This document shows positions 49,987 to 59,086 of a stretch of 64,000 nt of DNA, piece by piece; positions within the stretch are counted from its first letter, which is position 1, and each line of letters begins with the position of its first letter. The notes below the pieces were generated by a model that worked only from the letters and a program-made list of their open reading frames with translations, did not search any database and had not been told where the DNA came from. Position numbers and translations under genes: made by a program. The DNA comes from Mesorhizobium sp. NBSH29 (GTDB lineage Bacteria > Pseudomonadota > Alphaproteobacteria > Rhizobiales > Rhizobiaceae), in contig NZ_CP045492.1 of NCBI RefSeq assembly GCF_015500055.1, positions 816,501 to 880,500 on the forward strand, written 5' to 3'.

Positions 49987-50565
49987 ATGGAACAGAAAAA
50001 CAATAAGCTGCAAAATCCGGTACAGATGGCCATCATCGGTGCTGCCCACGGCATCAAGGGCGAGTTGCGGGTGAAAGCGTTCACCGCCGACCCACTGGCG
50101 CTGGGTGATTACGGCCCGCTTTATACTCGGGACGGTCGCGCCTTCGAGATCGCGGCGATCCGGCCACAAAAAGATGTCGTTGTCGTACGCTTCAAGAATG
50201 TTAGCGACCGCAACCTCGCAGAAACGCTGACCGGCACCGAGCTTTTCATCGATCGGTCGTCCTTGCCTGAGGCCGAGGACGAAGAAGAGTTTTACCACGC
50301 CGACCTGGTAGGCCTCGAAGTTCGCGACGATTTGGGTGGAATCATCGGCAAGGTCCAATCCGTGCAGAATTTTGGTGGTGGCGACATTCTTGAGGTCGCC
50401 GTTGCGCGCGGACCAACACTGATGATCCCATTCACCCGGGCGGCAATTCCTGAAGTCGCGATCAACGCGGGATACCTGCGCGTTGAACCGGCTGCGGCGG
50501 GACTGCTGGACAGCCCAGACGATGACGACATGCCTGAGAACCAGGAAGAGGAGGGGCGGGTTTGA
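49987..50565 (+). CDS. rimM: 16S rRNA processing protein RimM
   Basis: Ribosome maturation factor that binds S19 during 30S assembly. 192 residues: N-terminal barrel ([21 protein letters not shown]), then [21 protein letters not shown] and a PRC-barrel with GGGDILEVA and [15 protein letters not shown] short acidic tail ends the protein. trmD overlaps by four bases. Confidence 0.96.
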   Translation: MEQKNNKLQNPVQMAIIGAAHGIKGELRVKAFTADPLALGDYGPLYTRDGRAFEIAAIRPQKDVVVVRFKNVSDRNLAETLTGTELFIDRSSLPEAEDEEEFYHADLVGLEVRDDLGGIIGKVQSVQNFGGGDILEVAVARGPTLMIPFTRAAIPEVAINAGYLRVEPAAAGLLDSPDDDDMPENQEEEGRV

Positions 50566-51257
50566 GCTTTCGAGCCACTGTCCTGACGCTCTATCCGGAA
50601 ATGTTTCCCGGCACGCTGGGCATCTCGTTGGCAGGAAAAGCGCTGGAGGCGGGCTTATGGTCGCTTGAAGCAACACAGATCCGCGACTTCGCCACGGACC
50701 GCCACCGCACGGTTGATGACACCCCTGCTGGCGGTGGCGCTGGCATGGTGATGCGCGCTGACATTTTGGCCCGTGCGATCGACGCTGCTTCACCCCAAAA
50801 TGATACCCGGCCTCGCATCCTGATGAGCCCGCGCGGCAAACCGCTGACCCAACGGCGGGTGCGCGACCTCGCAGCAGGCCCGGGCGCTGTGGTCTTGTGT
50901 GGTCGATTTGAGGGTGTCGACCAGAGAGTGATCGATGCGCGCCAGCTCGAGGAAATCTCGGTCGGCGACTATATTCTCTCGGGTGGCGAAGTGGCAGCAC
51001 ATGTTCTGCTCGATGCCGTTGTCAGGCTGTTGCCGGGCGTCATGGGCAATGAGGCTTCCGGCACCGAGGAAAGTTTCGAGGGCGGGCTTCTCGAACACCC
51101 GCACTATACAAGGCCGCAGGAGTTTGAGGGTCTTGCGATCCCCGAGGTCCTGACTTCAGGCAACCACGCCAAAATCGCCGCCTGGCGACGCGCAGAGGCT
51201 GAACGGACAACGACCGAGCGGCGCCCTGATCTGCTTGGTCAGGCCGTCCAGAAGTAA
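50562..51257 (+). CDS. trmD: tRNA (guanine-37-N1)-methyltransferase
   Basis: Makes m1G37 in tRNAs to prevent frameshifting. 231 residues starting at a TTG (50562) that overlaps the rimM stop (TTGA), supported by AGGAGG upstream and by the protein beginning [17 protein letters not shown] trefoil-knot motifs: [21 protein letters not shown] and [11 protein letters not shown]. The 3' end overlaps the convergent exporter gene by 19 bases. Confidence 0.96.
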   Translation: MSFRATVLTLYPEMFPGTLGISLAGKALEAGLWSLEATQIRDFATDRHRTVDDTPAGGGAGMVMRADILARAIDAASPQNDTRPRILMSPRGKPLTQRRVRDLAAGPGAVVLCGRFEGVDQRVIDARQLEEISVGDYILSGGEVAAHVLLDAVVRLLPGVMGNEASGTEESFEGGLLEHPHYTRPQEFEGLAIPEVLTSGNHAKIAAWRRAEAERTTTERRPDLLGQAVQK

Positions 51258-51988
51258 TAAATGGCCAGAAAAATACCGGTAGCGATCACGAAGATTCGCA
51301 CCGCGATCTGCGGCACGCGCTTGGCGATCCAGACGCCGGCATAACCACCCATCGCGCCGCCGGGGATCATGATCATGGCCGGCAGCCAGGCGACAACCCC
51401 ACCGCCAACAAAGATCACGATGGCAATAGCCGCGATCACCGTGGCAAGAAGGTTTTTCAGCGCATTGAGGCGATGATAGTCACCCGCTTGGGTCAGCCCG
51501 AGACTCGCCAGCATCATCACGCCCATTCCGGCACCGAAAAAACCGCCATAAATCGAAGTCACGAACTGCGCGATGGTCCCCGTTGCAGAACTGACCGGCT
51601 CGCCACCCTCGCGCGGCTTTGGCTTGAGCCATGGGCCCGCAGCAAAGAGTGTGGTTGCGCCAAGAAGCAGCCAGGGAACCATGACCCGGAATGACGGATT
51701 ATCGAGCGCCAGCAGGATCAACGATCCGATCACGGCACCCACTGCCGAGATCGCAGCTAGCCACAGCGCACTGCGCCAGAAAGTCTTGATATCCGACCAA
51801 TAGGCGAGGGTCGAGGTGACATAGCCGGGAAACTGCGTCACCGACGAGGTCGCATTGGCCGAAATAGGCGGGATGCCAATCAGCGACATTGCGCCGAAGG
51901 TGAGAAACGTTCCACCGCCGGCCACCGCGTTGACCGCACTTGACAAAAAACCGGCAGAAAAGAGAAGCACGACTTCAAATGGCGACAT
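51239..51988 (-). CDS. TauE/SafE-family anion permease
   Basis: 249 residues, about eight hydrophobic segments. TauE/SafE signature in the N-terminal repeat ([19 protein letters not shown]) and again in the second half ([23 protein letters not shown]). Family exports sulphite, sulphoacetate or similar anions; substrate unknown. It sits on the opposite strand inside the rimM-trmD-rplS group, overlapping the end of trmD. Confidence 0.9.
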   Translation of the reverse strand: MSPFEVVLLFSAGFLSSAVNAVAGGGTFLTFGAMSLIGIPPISANATSSVTQFPGYVTSTLAYWSDIKTFWRSALWLAAISAVGAVIGSLILLALDNPSFRVMVPWLLLGATTLFAAGPWLKPKPREGGEPVSSATGTIAQFVTSIYGGFFGAGMGVMMLASLGLTQAGDYHRLNALKNLLATVIAAIAIVIFVGGGVVAWLPAMIMIPGGAMGGYAGVWIAKRVPQIAVRIFVIATGIFLAIYYFWTA

Positions 51989-52291
51989 GGGTATCCCGGC
52001 GTTTGCAACACAGCTTGCTCTGGCTTAGAAAGCGCCGTACCGCGTGGCAAGGTCGCCTGGAGAAGCAAGGCTGACTTTTGGCTGGTCCACGTGGTGAGAA
52101 AAATGCTCCCGGATGCGTGACAAGCACGCGGGAAGCGTGTATGTGCGCGCCCTAACCGGAAGATCAATCGACCGGACCCGTCAATAAGTACGGTGAATTC
52201 GCCCCTGCCACATCAAGGCATAGTCAAGCGGTCATGAACTGCAAGGCAAGCGCGGGCGCTCTGGCTGTCGAGAAGCAAGAAGGACTGTGCC
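51989..52291. other. Intergenic region upstream of rplS
   Basis: 303 bases between the divergent exporter gene and rplS. The region must hold promoters for both, but I find no clear -35/-10 pair and no gene. The rplS ribosome site is AGAAGGA, nine bases before its ATG. Confidence 0.4.
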
Positions 52292-52846
52292 ATGGATATC
52301 ATCCGTGAACTCGAGGCCGAACAGGCCGCCAAGATTGAAGCCAAGCGCAAGCTGCCGGAATTCCAGCCAGGCGATACGGTTCGCGTCTTGGTGCGCGTCA
52401 CCGAAGGCACGCGTACCCGCGTCCAGGCCTATGAGGGCGTTGTGATCGCCCGCGCCGGTGCCGGCTTCCAGGAAAACTTTACCGTTCGCAAAATCTCCTA
52501 CGGCGAAGGCGTGGAACGTGTTTTCCCGGTCTACTCGCCCATGGTCGAGGGCGTCGAGATCGTCCGCCGCGGCAAGGTACGTCGCGCCAAACTCTATTAC
52601 CTGCGTGATCGTCGCGGCAAATCGGCCCGTATTTCGGAAAACACCGGCGTACGTGCGCGTAAGCTGAATGATGCCGAGCGCGATGCGCTGCATGCCGAAA
52701 AGGCCCGCATCGAAGCTGAAAAGATCGCTGCAGCCGAAGCACTGGCTGCCGAGAAGGCCGCGCAGGAAGCTGCCGAAGCAAAGGCGGCTGCAGAAGCTGC
52801 GGCCGAGGCCGAAAAGACTGCTGCCGAGACCGAGAAGGCCGAATAG
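52292..52846 (+). CDS. rplS: 50S ribosomal protein L19
   Basis: 184 residues; the first 125 are canonical L19 ([66 protein letters not shown]). The last 60 residues are a low-complexity Ala/Glu/Lys helix absent from E. coli L19, like the tail on S16 in this genome. Followed by a strong terminator, and cut off from trmD by an opposed gene. Confidence 0.97.
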   Translation: MDIIRELEAEQAAKIEAKRKLPEFQPGDTVRVLVRVTEGTRTRVQAYEGVVIARAGAGFQENFTVRKISYGEGVERVFPVYSPMVEGVEIVRRGKVRRAKLYYLRDRRGKSARISENTGVRARKLNDAERDALHAEKARIEAEKIAAAEALAAEKAAQEAAEAKAAAEAAAEAEKTAAETEKAE

Positions 52847-52870
52847 CCTTTTTTACCATTTTGAACTTCG

Positions 52871-52896
52871 AAAAGGCGGCTTCGGCCGCCTTTTTT
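52871..52896 (+). terminator. Rho-independent terminator of rplS
   Basis: AAGGCGGC, TTCG tetraloop, GCCGCCTT (52873-52892) and a T-run, 25 bases after the stop. Confidence 0.93.
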
Positions 52897-52929
52897 CGTT
52901 TTGGCGGATGGTCCAGCTCTTCCCTTGCG

Positions 52930-52944
52930 TTAACCCAAAATTAA
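52930..52944. promoter_or_regulatory. Candidate CtrA site upstream of a methyltransferase gene
   Basis: TTAACCCAAAATTAA: two TTAA half sites seven bases apart with the favoured CC after the first, matching the cell-cycle regulator CtrA motif TTAA-N7-TTAA. It lies 108 bases before the gene at 53052. Confidence 0.4.
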
Positions 52945-53051
52945 ACTAGTCGCGCTGCGCCATTGACGCGCAAAGCTCTCGCACGGCAATGTGCCGTTAA
53001 GCATCTGTTTACTATGTTGGCAGATGCCAGGCGAAATGCGGGGGCATATCT

Positions 53052-53915
53052 GTGGAAAACTATCTAGCGGTGAACCGTCTCAATTGGGACGACCGTGCCG
53101 AAATTCATGCGACCGACAAGACCGGAAGCTACCAGATCGAGAAGGTCTTGGCTGGCGGGTCGAACCTTTTCGAACTTGAAACGCGCGAGCTGGGCGACAT
53201 CACAGGCAAGGACATAATCCACCTGCAATGCCATATCGGGCTGGATACGATCAGCTTGAAGAACATGGGTGCCGCCAGTGTTACGGGTTTAGACTTCTCC
53301 CATGCTGCAATCACCGCCGGGCGCGATTTTGCTGCCAAAGCCGGCGTTGACGTGCGCTTTGTCGAGGCCTCGCTATTTGACGCCACCGAAGCGCTCGAGG
53401 CCCAAACCTATGACATCGTCTATGTCACCTGGGGCTCGGTGAACTGGTTGGACGACGTTTTTCGTTGGGCGCGCGTGGTGGCCTCGCTTCTTAAGCCCGG
53501 CGGACGGCTTTACATGGCCGAGGGCCACCCTCTGCTGTTCCAGTGCAACCGCAAGAGCGACCAGCTGGAAGTCGAGCATGACTGGCGAACACCGGTGACG
53601 CGGCCGATCACTTGGGACGAAAAGCGCACCTACACTGGCGACACGCGGCCCATCGCCCATTCGCGCTATTATGAATGGATCCATCCAATCAGCGATGTCG
53701 TCAACGCGCTGATAAAGGCCGGCCTGGCGCTCGATTTTCTCAACGAGCACGATACGGTTTCCTGGCAGCATTTCCCCTTTGCTGTGAAGGCCGGAAAGGA
53801 CATGTTCGCATTGCCCGATGGAACGCCCAAAATACCACTGGCCTATTCGATCGGCGCCACCAAGCGCACTGTGCGCGAATGGCGGCTGACCGGAAGCCCG
53901 GCTCAAGGCAATTAA
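53052..53915 (+). CDS. Class I SAM-dependent methyltransferase
   Basis: 287 residues from a GTG at 53052. SAM motif I is IIHLQCHIGLDTISLKNMGA followed by VTGLDFS, motif IV YDIVYVTWGSVNWL, then LLKPGGRLYMAEGHP. The HLQCHxGxD variant is typical of a small-molecule methyltransferase group of unknown substrate. The preceding gap holds a CtrA-like site. The ABC binding-protein gene follows 108 bases on. A 9-bp GC hairpin at 53941-53966 lacks a U-run. Confidence 0.82.
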   Translation: MENYLAVNRLNWDDRAEIHATDKTGSYQIEKVLAGGSNLFELETRELGDITGKDIIHLQCHIGLDTISLKNMGAASVTGLDFSHAAITAGRDFAAKAGVDVRFVEASLFDATEALEAQTYDIVYVTWGSVNWLDDVFRWARVVASLLKPGGRLYMAEGHPLLFQCNRKSDQLEVEHDWRTPVTRPITWDEKRTYTGDTRPIAHSRYYEWIHPISDVVNALIKAGLALDFLNEHDTVSWQHFPFAVKAGKDMFALPDGTPKIPLAYSIGATKRTVREWRLTGSPAQGN

Positions 53916-54023
53916 GACCGCGACTTTTCGTCGTGAAGAAGGGCCGCGCGCTTGCATGCGCGGTCCCAGCATCTAAAAGTCTATCTTTGTCCCGGACCTT
54001 CCGGCGGCGTGTAGGAGCGTGTG

Positions 54024-54821
54024 ATGTTTCGTATCAAATGGATGCTGGCGAGCCTGCTGGCGCTTGCAACTCTGCCTTTCGCCGCACAAGCACAGACTGT
54101 ACCCGACCTTGGCGGCAAAGAGATCGTTGTCGTCACTGAAAACGCCTATTTCCCTCTACAGTTTGTTGACCCCGCCAGCGGCAAGCCGGTGGGCTGGGAA
54201 TATGACGCGATGGAAGCGCTCTCGGCCAAGCTCAATTTCACGATAAAATACCAGAATACATCCTGGGACGCGATGATCCAGGCTGTCTCAGACAAGCAGT
54301 ACGATATGGGTATGACGGGCATCACCATAAAGGACGACCGCAAGGAAAAGGTCGATTTCTCCGACCCCTACATGCGCTCAGAAATCTTCATGCTGATGCG
54401 CGCCGATGAGGCTCGCTTCACCGACCCCAAAAGTTTTGGTGCCGATGAGAAGCTGCTTGTCGGCGCGCAAGCTGGCACGTCTCCCTTCTATGTCGCCGTA
54501 TATGAAGTGCTGGATGGTAACGAGCAGAACCCGCGGATCAAACTGTTCGAGACCTTTGCCGCATCGGTGGCCGCACTACAAAGTGGCGATGTCGATCTCG
54601 TTCTGACCGACAGCGCCGGCGGCAAGGCGCTTGTCGCGCAGTCGGATGGCAAGCTGAAACTTCACGGCGAAGCTCTGCAGAGCGAGGACTTTGGCTTCAT
54701 CTTTCCAAAGGGCTCCGATCTTGTGGCCAAAATCAACGCGGGCATTGCCGCGCTCAAGGCGGACGGTACCTTCGCCGCGATTACCCAAAAGTGGTTCGTA
54801 GACTACAAGCCCGCAAAGTGA
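54024..54821 (+). CDS. Amino-acid ABC transporter, periplasmic binding protein
   Basis: 265 residues from the ATG at 54024, with GGAG six bases upstream. Signal peptide about 1-23 ending AQA. Bacterial extracellular solute-binding protein family 3: ENAYFPLQFVDPASGKPVGWEYD, GMTGITIKDDRKEKVDFSDPYM, VGAQAGTSPF, DVDLVLTDSAGG. Binds an amino acid or related compound. A hairpin terminator-like element separates it from the permease gene, a common way to make more binding protein than permease. Confidence 0.9.
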   Translation: MFRIKWMLASLLALATLPFAAQAQTVPDLGGKEIVVVTENAYFPLQFVDPASGKPVGWEYDAMEALSAKLNFTIKYQNTSWDAMIQAVSDKQYDMGMTGITIKDDRKEKVDFSDPYMRSEIFMLMRADEARFTDPKSFGADEKLLVGAQAGTSPFYVAVYEVLDGNEQNPRIKLFETFAASVAALQSGDVDLVLTDSAGGKALVAQSDGKLKLHGEALQSEDFGFIFPKGSDLVAKINAGIAALKADGTFAAITQKWFVDYKPAK

Positions 54822-54838
54822 TCGACCGTTGCGCATTT

Positions 54839-54870
54839 GCCAGCCTGCTCGGGCTGGCGCTTTCTTCCTG
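54839..54870 (+). terminator. Intercistronic hairpin between binding protein and permease genes
   Basis: GCCAGCC (54839-54845), 6-base loop, GGCTGGC (54852-54858), then a T/C-rich run. Probably an attenuating terminator or 3'-end stabiliser for the binding-protein message. Confidence 0.6.
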
Positions 54871-54880
54871 TTTCTAGCGG

Positions 54881-55705
54881 ATGGCACCCTCGCCGCATCC
54901 TGCACAAGGCGACTTCCCCTGGTGGCTTCTCGCCGCCGGGGTTTTCGCGCTCGGCTCCGCCGCCGCCATCGGAGCCAGCGGGCTTTATTCGCAAATTCTG
55001 TCAATCATCGCCAAGGGCATCGGCGTCACCATCTTCGTCACGCTGGTAGGCTATACACTAGCCTCGCTCCTTGGCCTGATGGTCGCGCTGATGGGCCTCT
55101 CCGGTTCGGTCTGGCTGCGGCAGGTGGCGCGCTTTTACGTCGAAATTGTACGCGGCATTCCAATCATTGTTCTGTTGTTCTGGATCGCTTTTGTCGGCGC
55201 ACCGGCCTTTGTCATGGCCTGGAACTGGATCACGCAACCCATCCAGGCACTGGGCCTTCTCGACCCCATGCAGGTGCGCGATTTCTCCCTGTTATGGCGG
55301 GCCATCATCGCGCTCACCATCGCCTATTCCTCTTTTATTGCCGAGATTTTTCGCGCGGGTATCCAGTCTGTCGACATCGGCCAGGTTGAGGCCGCGAAGG
55401 CTCTCGGACTTTCGCGCTACCGGCGCTTTCGCCACATCATCTGGCCGCAGGCTTTTCGCACCATCTTGCCGCCCTATGGCAATGACTTCATCGCCATGAT
55501 CAAGGATTCCTCGCTGGTGTCCGTTCTGGGCGTTGCAGATATAACGCAGATGGGAAAAGTCTATGCGGCCGGGTCGTTCCGCTTCTTCGAGACCTATTCC
55601 ATTGTAGCCTACGCCTATCTGATCCTGACCGTCGGGCTCTCGCTCGGGCTAAGAGGACTTGAGCGCAAACTTGGAAAGGGAAGCCAGGCAAACTATGGCC
55701 GATAA
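54881..55705 (+). CDS. Amino-acid ABC transporter permease
   Basis: 274 residues, HisM/GlnP type: about six hydrophobic segments and the ABC-facing loop EAAKALGLSRYRRFRHIIWPQAFR, with the conserved GVTIFVTLVGYTLAS start of the membrane domain and FRAGIQSVDIGQVEA. The start is the first ATG after an in-frame stop region; the ribosome site is poor. No ATPase gene lies beside it, so it must share one from elsewhere. The next gene overlaps by 11 bases. Confidence 0.9.
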   Translation: MAPSPHPAQGDFPWWLLAAGVFALGSAAAIGASGLYSQILSIIAKGIGVTIFVTLVGYTLASLLGLMVALMGLSGSVWLRQVARFYVEIVRGIPIIVLLFWIAFVGAPAFVMAWNWITQPIQALGLLDPMQVRDFSLLWRAIIALTIAYSSFIAEIFRAGIQSVDIGQVEAAKALGLSRYRRFRHIIWPQAFRTILPPYGNDFIAMIKDSSLVSVLGVADITQMGKVYAAGSFRFFETYSIVAYAYLILTVGLSLGLRGLERKLGKGSQANYGR

Positions 55706-56327
55706 ACCACTTGATCAGGTCTACGCTGCCAACAATTCGGCAGAACTTCAAAACGCCTATCAGGCCTGGTCGAGCGATTATGACCGCGAGACTGCCGCCG
55801 ATGGTTATTGCTTGCCCTTCATCATCGCCGCATGGGTGGCACGCTACGTTCCGGCAGACTCCGGCCCCTTGCTGGATGCCGGTTGCGGCACCGGCCTCAC
55901 TGGTCCTTACCTCAGGGCACTGGGCTACTCCGACATCGAGGGTCTGGATTTCTCGCCAGACATGTTGCGCGTTGCGCAACGACGCGACGCCTACGCATCT
56001 TTGGTGGAGGCGGAACTCGGCAAGAAACTGCCGTGGCGGGACGGTCATTTTCGAGCTGTCTACTCCACCGGTGTCTTCACAGAAGGCCACGCCCCTGCTT
56101 CTAGCCTGGACGAGCTAGCCCGCATCACCCGGATCGGCGGACACGTCATTGTCACGGTTCGCTGCTCGATCTTGGACAGCGGCGGGTTTGGGCGGGAGTT
56201 TGCCAGATTGGCGCAGGATGGAACATGGCGAATGATCGAGCAAAGCCCACCATTCCGAGCTTTCGCGGTAGGCGAACCGGACGTGCTCGTATCCGCCTTC
56301 GTGTACGAGATCTCCCACGCATCGTGA
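55695..56327 (+). CDS. Class I SAM-dependent methyltransferase
   Basis: 210 residues from the ATG at 55695, which lies inside the end of the permease gene. SAM motif I LLDAGCGTGLTGPYLRALGY, then DIEGLDFSPDMLRVAQRR, WRDGHFRAVYSTGVFTEGHAP, RIGGHVIVTVR. It resembles the WBSCR27-like group. The tight overlap with the transporter suggests co-transcription, but no functional link is known. Confidence 0.85.
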   Translation: MADKPLDQVYAANNSAELQNAYQAWSSDYDRETAADGYCLPFIIAAWVARYVPADSGPLLDAGCGTGLTGPYLRALGYSDIEGLDFSPDMLRVAQRRDAYASLVEAELGKKLPWRDGHFRAVYSTGVFTEGHAPASSLDELARITRIGGHVIVTVRCSILDSGGFGREFARLAQDGTWRMIEQSPPFRAFAVGEPDVLVSAFVYEISHAS

Positions 56328-56370
56328 ATGCCTGCCGGGACAGCGATTGCCGCTCCTGCAAAAGCTTGAT

Positions 56371-56499
56371 ATGCAGGCTCCCATGGAAGAGCTGTTTGGC
56401 GATCCGGCCTATAAGGGCTTTGTGCTGCAGGACAAAAAGCGCCTGCCCGCGCGGTTCTTTGCGCGTGTCTGCGGCGCTCTGACCTGCAGGCTCGGCTGA
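56371..56499 (+). CDS. Possible small ORF or gene remnant before leuC
   Basis: 42 codons (MQAPMEELFGDPAYKGFVLQ and on to ARFFARVCGALTCRLG). Composition looks protein-like and the frame stays open about 40 codons upstream as well, but there is no ribosome site and I recognise no family. It could be a short real gene or the 3' end of a lost one. The remainder of the 56328-56553 gap shows nothing else. Confidence 0.22.
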   Translation: MQAPMEELFGDPAYKGFVLQDKKRLPARFFARVCGALTCRLG

Positions 56500-56553
56500 G
56501 CGGCACTTTGCCGCGACCCCGAAGCCCCTTAATTCAGCCACGGAACCGTGAAC

Positions 56554-57963
56554 ATGAGCGCACCGCGCACCCTCTACGACAAGATCTTCGACGACCATCT
56601 GGTAGATCGCCAGGATGACGGCACCTGCCTTCTCTATATTGATCGCCACCTCGTTCACGAGGTGACGAGTCCGCAGGCCTTCGAAGGACTGCGCTTGACT
56701 GGCAGAAGAGTGCGCCATCCCGAGCGTACTTTGGCTGTAGTCGATCACAATGTTCCGACCTCACCCGACCGTAAATTCGGCATCAAGAACGAAGAAAGCC
56801 GCATCCAGGTTGAGGCGTTGGCGAAAAATGCCGCCGACTTCGGCGTGGAATACTATTCTGAAAACGATATCCGCCAGGGCATCGTCCACATTATCGGCCC
56901 GGAGCAGGGATTTACATTGCCCGGTATGACGATTGTCTGTGGAGACAGCCATACGTCTACCCATGGCGCTTTTGGCGCGCTTGCCCATGGTATCGGTACT
57001 TCGGAAGTGGAGCACGTGCTCGCCACGCAAACGCTGATCCAGCGTAAGGCCAAAAACATGCTGGTGCGCGTCGATGGCGTTTTGCCTCGCGGCGTCACCG
57101 CCAAAGACATCATTCTCGCTATCATCGGTGAAATTGGTACTGCAGGCGGCACCGGCTATGTCATCGAATATGCTGGCGAGGCTATCCGTGCGCTGTCGAT
57201 GGAAGGCCGGATGACGATCTGCAACATGTCGATTGAAGGCGGCGCACGCGCTGGATTGATTGCGCCTGATGAAACCACATTTGCCTATGTGCAAGACAAG
57301 CCGCGTGCTCCCAAAGGTGCAGCTTGGGACATGGCGCTCGACTACTGGAAGACGCTGAAGACCGATGACGGCGCCCATTTTGACAAAGTGGTGGTGCTCG
57401 ACGCCGCCAATCTGCCGCCTATCGTCTCCTGGGGTTCCTCGCCCGAGGACGTTGTCTCCGTGCAGGGCATCGTGCCCGATCCGGCAACGATCGAGGACGA
57501 GAACAAGCGCACCTCAAAGCAGCGGGCGCTGGAATACATGGGCCTGACTGCCGGCACGAAAATCACCGACATCGCAATCGACCGAGTTTTCATTGGCTCT
57601 TGCACCAATGGCCGCATCGAAGACCTGCGCGCCGCCGCAAAGGTTATCGAGGGCAGAACGGTTAACCCGAACGTCAGCGCGATGATTGTGCCGGGTTCCG
57701 GGCTGGTCAAGGAGCAGGCGGAAGCCGAGGGGCTGGACAAGATTTTCATCGCTGCCGGTTTCGATTGGCGCGAGCCAGGTTGCTCCATGTGCCTTGCCAT
57801 GAATGATGATCGGTTGAAACCGCAGGAACGCTGCGCCTCAACCTCGAACCGAAACTTCGAAGGTCGTCAAGGCTACAAGGGCCGCACCCATTTGGTGTCG
57901 CCTGCCATGGCGGCAGCGGCCGCGATTGCCGGCCATTTCGTTGATATCCGCGACTGGCGCTAA
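56554..57963 (+). CDS. leuC: 3-Isopropylmalate dehydratase, large subunit
   Basis: 469 residues from the ATG at 56554 ([17 protein letters not shown]); a GTG two codons earlier is an alternative. 4Fe-4S aconitase-like enzyme isomerising 2- to 3-isopropylmalate with LeuD. Cluster cysteines in [13 protein letters not shown] and [43 protein letters not shown] and [11 protein letters not shown] are all intact. leuD is not nearby and leuB is at the other end of the window. Confidence 0.97.
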   Translation: MSAPRTLYDKIFDDHLVDRQDDGTCLLYIDRHLVHEVTSPQAFEGLRLTGRRVRHPERTLAVVDHNVPTSPDRKFGIKNEESRIQVEALAKNAADFGVEYYSENDIRQGIVHIIGPEQGFTLPGMTIVCGDSHTSTHGAFGALAHGIGTSEVEHVLATQTLIQRKAKNMLVRVDGVLPRGVTAKDIILAIIGEIGTAGGTGYVIEYAGEAIRALSMEGRMTICNMSIEGGARAGLIAPDETTFAYVQDKPRAPKGAAWDMALDYWKTLKTDDGAHFDKVVVLDAANLPPIVSWGSSPEDVVSVQGIVPDPATIEDENKRTSKQRALEYMGLTAGTKITDIAIDRVFIGSCTNGRIEDLRAAAKVIEGRTVNPNVSAMIVPGSGLVKEQAEAEGLDKIFIAAGFDWREPGCSMCLAMNDDRLKPQERCASTSNRNFEGRQGYKGRTHLVSPAMAAAAAIAGHFVDIRDWR

Positions 57964-57983
57964 GAACTATCTAGCACCGCACA

Positions 57984-58010
57984 CGAGGAGGGGCCGCGTG
58001 CTCCTCCTCG
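57984..58010. terminator. Hairpin between convergent leuC and secreted-protein gene
   Basis: CGAGGAGG and CCTCCTCG (57984-57991 with 58003-58010) form an 8-bp stem. It lies between the two stops and probably serves both, although neither side has a U-run. Confidence 0.5.
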
Positions 58011-58011
58011 A

Positions 58012-58392
58012 TTAACGTAACGGGCAGCGTCCCGAAGGCTCCGGCACAACGCCTTCGTCGAGTCCGTACATGTAGCCGCGTCCCTTGAGCAACACCGGCG
58101 GTCGGTAACAATTATCGACAGAGAAGCCGGCGCGAACCGAGCGGATGACCGTTTGGGAATACGCACCCGTCGGCTCACCGCCGCTCGTATAGGCCCGGAG
58201 TTCCTTCGCCAGCCGACCCTCGCCGACGATGATGCGCTTGTAGCCAGCAGCGCTTTGGACAACCAGATTTCCGAACGAATCGGCATAAACATGATCAAGG
58301 TGGCCACCACCGGCCTGTGCTGCGCCGATGTGCGGTGCAGCGCTGCAAATCGCTGCGGCAGCGACCTTCATCCATAAATTCTTTAAACGCAT
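58012..58392 (-). CDS. Secreted protein of unknown function
   Basis: 126 residues from the ATG at 58392, with GGAG six bases upstream. Signal peptide about 1-27 (MRLKNLWMKVAAAAICSAAP to AQA). Mature part HVYADSFGNLVVQSAAGYKRIIVGEGRLAKELR then AGFSVDNCYRPPVLLKGRGYMYGL, with two Cys. No family recognised. Divergent from the lipoprotein gene across a region with three TTAA boxes. Confidence 0.65.
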   Translation of the reverse strand: MRLKNLWMKVAAAAICSAAPHIGAAQAGGGHLDHVYADSFGNLVVQSAAGYKRIIVGEGRLAKELRAYTSGGEPTGAYSQTVIRSVRAGFSVDNCYRPPVLLKGRGYMYGLDEGVVPEPSGRCPLR

Positions 58393-58434
58393 TACCCACT
58401 CCTCAGAGGCGATCACTGCCTTGGTATCCTACAG

Positions 58435-58459
58435 TTAACCCTTTCTTAACCTTTGTTAA
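58435..58459. promoter_or_regulatory. Candidate CtrA site array in a divergent promoter region
   Basis: TTAA at 58435, 58446 and 58456; the first two are spaced by seven bases (TTAACCCTTTCTTAACC), the CtrA consensus, and the third by six. Located between two divergent envelope-protein genes, 42 bases from one start and 64 from the other. Confidence 0.45.
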
Positions 58460-58522
58460 GAGCAGAAATCGGGGCAGATCGCCCAATTGACATGGATGGT
58501 TAATAGGCGACATGGGTGAGTG

Positions 58523-58873
58523 ATGAGCACGATCAAGCCAGTTCACGATCTCCGTCACGGCCCATTGGGTTTGTTTGGCATCGCGTTATTAGCTATTTCC
58601 GTTGCCGGTTGCGTTGCTGCCGACAGCGGCAATGGCGGCAAGACACGCGAGCGGGTCGCTGCCTACAATTGCGGCGAAGACGGAAGGCTGACAGTCGAGC
58701 GCCGTGGCGCGTCGGTAATCCTCACGCAACCCGAGGGCGCACCGGTAGAACTTCCTGCATCGCCACCGGGGCAGACCGCGCGGTTTGGCGAAGCGCCCTA
58801 CGCGCTGGTGCTTGAGGAACGAGAAGCACTGTTGATGAAGAACGGCAGCGCGCCCTTGACCTGCACGCGGTAA
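58523..58873 (+). CDS. Lipoprotein with MliC-like (lysozyme inhibitor) domain
   Basis: 116 residues from the ATG at 58523; a GTG one codon earlier is possible. Signal peptide with lipobox ISVAGC, so a lipoprotein. The mature domain (AAYNCGEDGRLTVERRGASV, LPASPPGQTARFGEAPYALVLEEREALLMKNG, SAPLTCTR in parts) has the Y-x-C start, short strands and terminal Cys of MliC/PliC inhibitors of C-type lysozyme, although the classic SGSGARY-type loop is not obvious. Inhibitor role is inferred. Confidence 0.6.
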   Translation: MSTIKPVHDLRHGPLGLFGIALLAISVAGCVAADSGNGGKTRERVAAYNCGEDGRLTVERRGASVILTQPEGAPVELPASPPGQTARFGEAPYALVLEEREALLMKNGSAPLTCTR

Positions 58874-58981
58874 GTTTACGCACGCGAACAGACAGCTTTC
58901 CGGCTACCCGACGCTCTTATAGTAAAATCGATTGAACCTTGGCTGATACCAAAATAAGCGCGGCCGAGATGGTTTAGCGCT

Positions 58982-59010
58982 TTGACGCAGTGCGAAAAGA
59001 CCATTAGAAC
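58982..59010 (+). promoter_or_regulatory. Candidate sigma-70 promoter of sdhCDA
   Basis: TTGACG (58982-58987), 17 bases, TAGAAC (59005-59010), giving a leader of about 70 bases before sdhC. Confidence 0.45.
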
Positions 59011-59086
59011 GCCCCCTGTCCAAGGTCGCAAACGGATGCGGCGATGCCGCATCCTGAGCGCGCCTGGGCGCCCAACTGGGGGAGCC

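Noticed and set aside
49894-51000. 368-codon minus-strand frame opposite rimM/trmD
   Set aside because: Antisense to two conserved genes.
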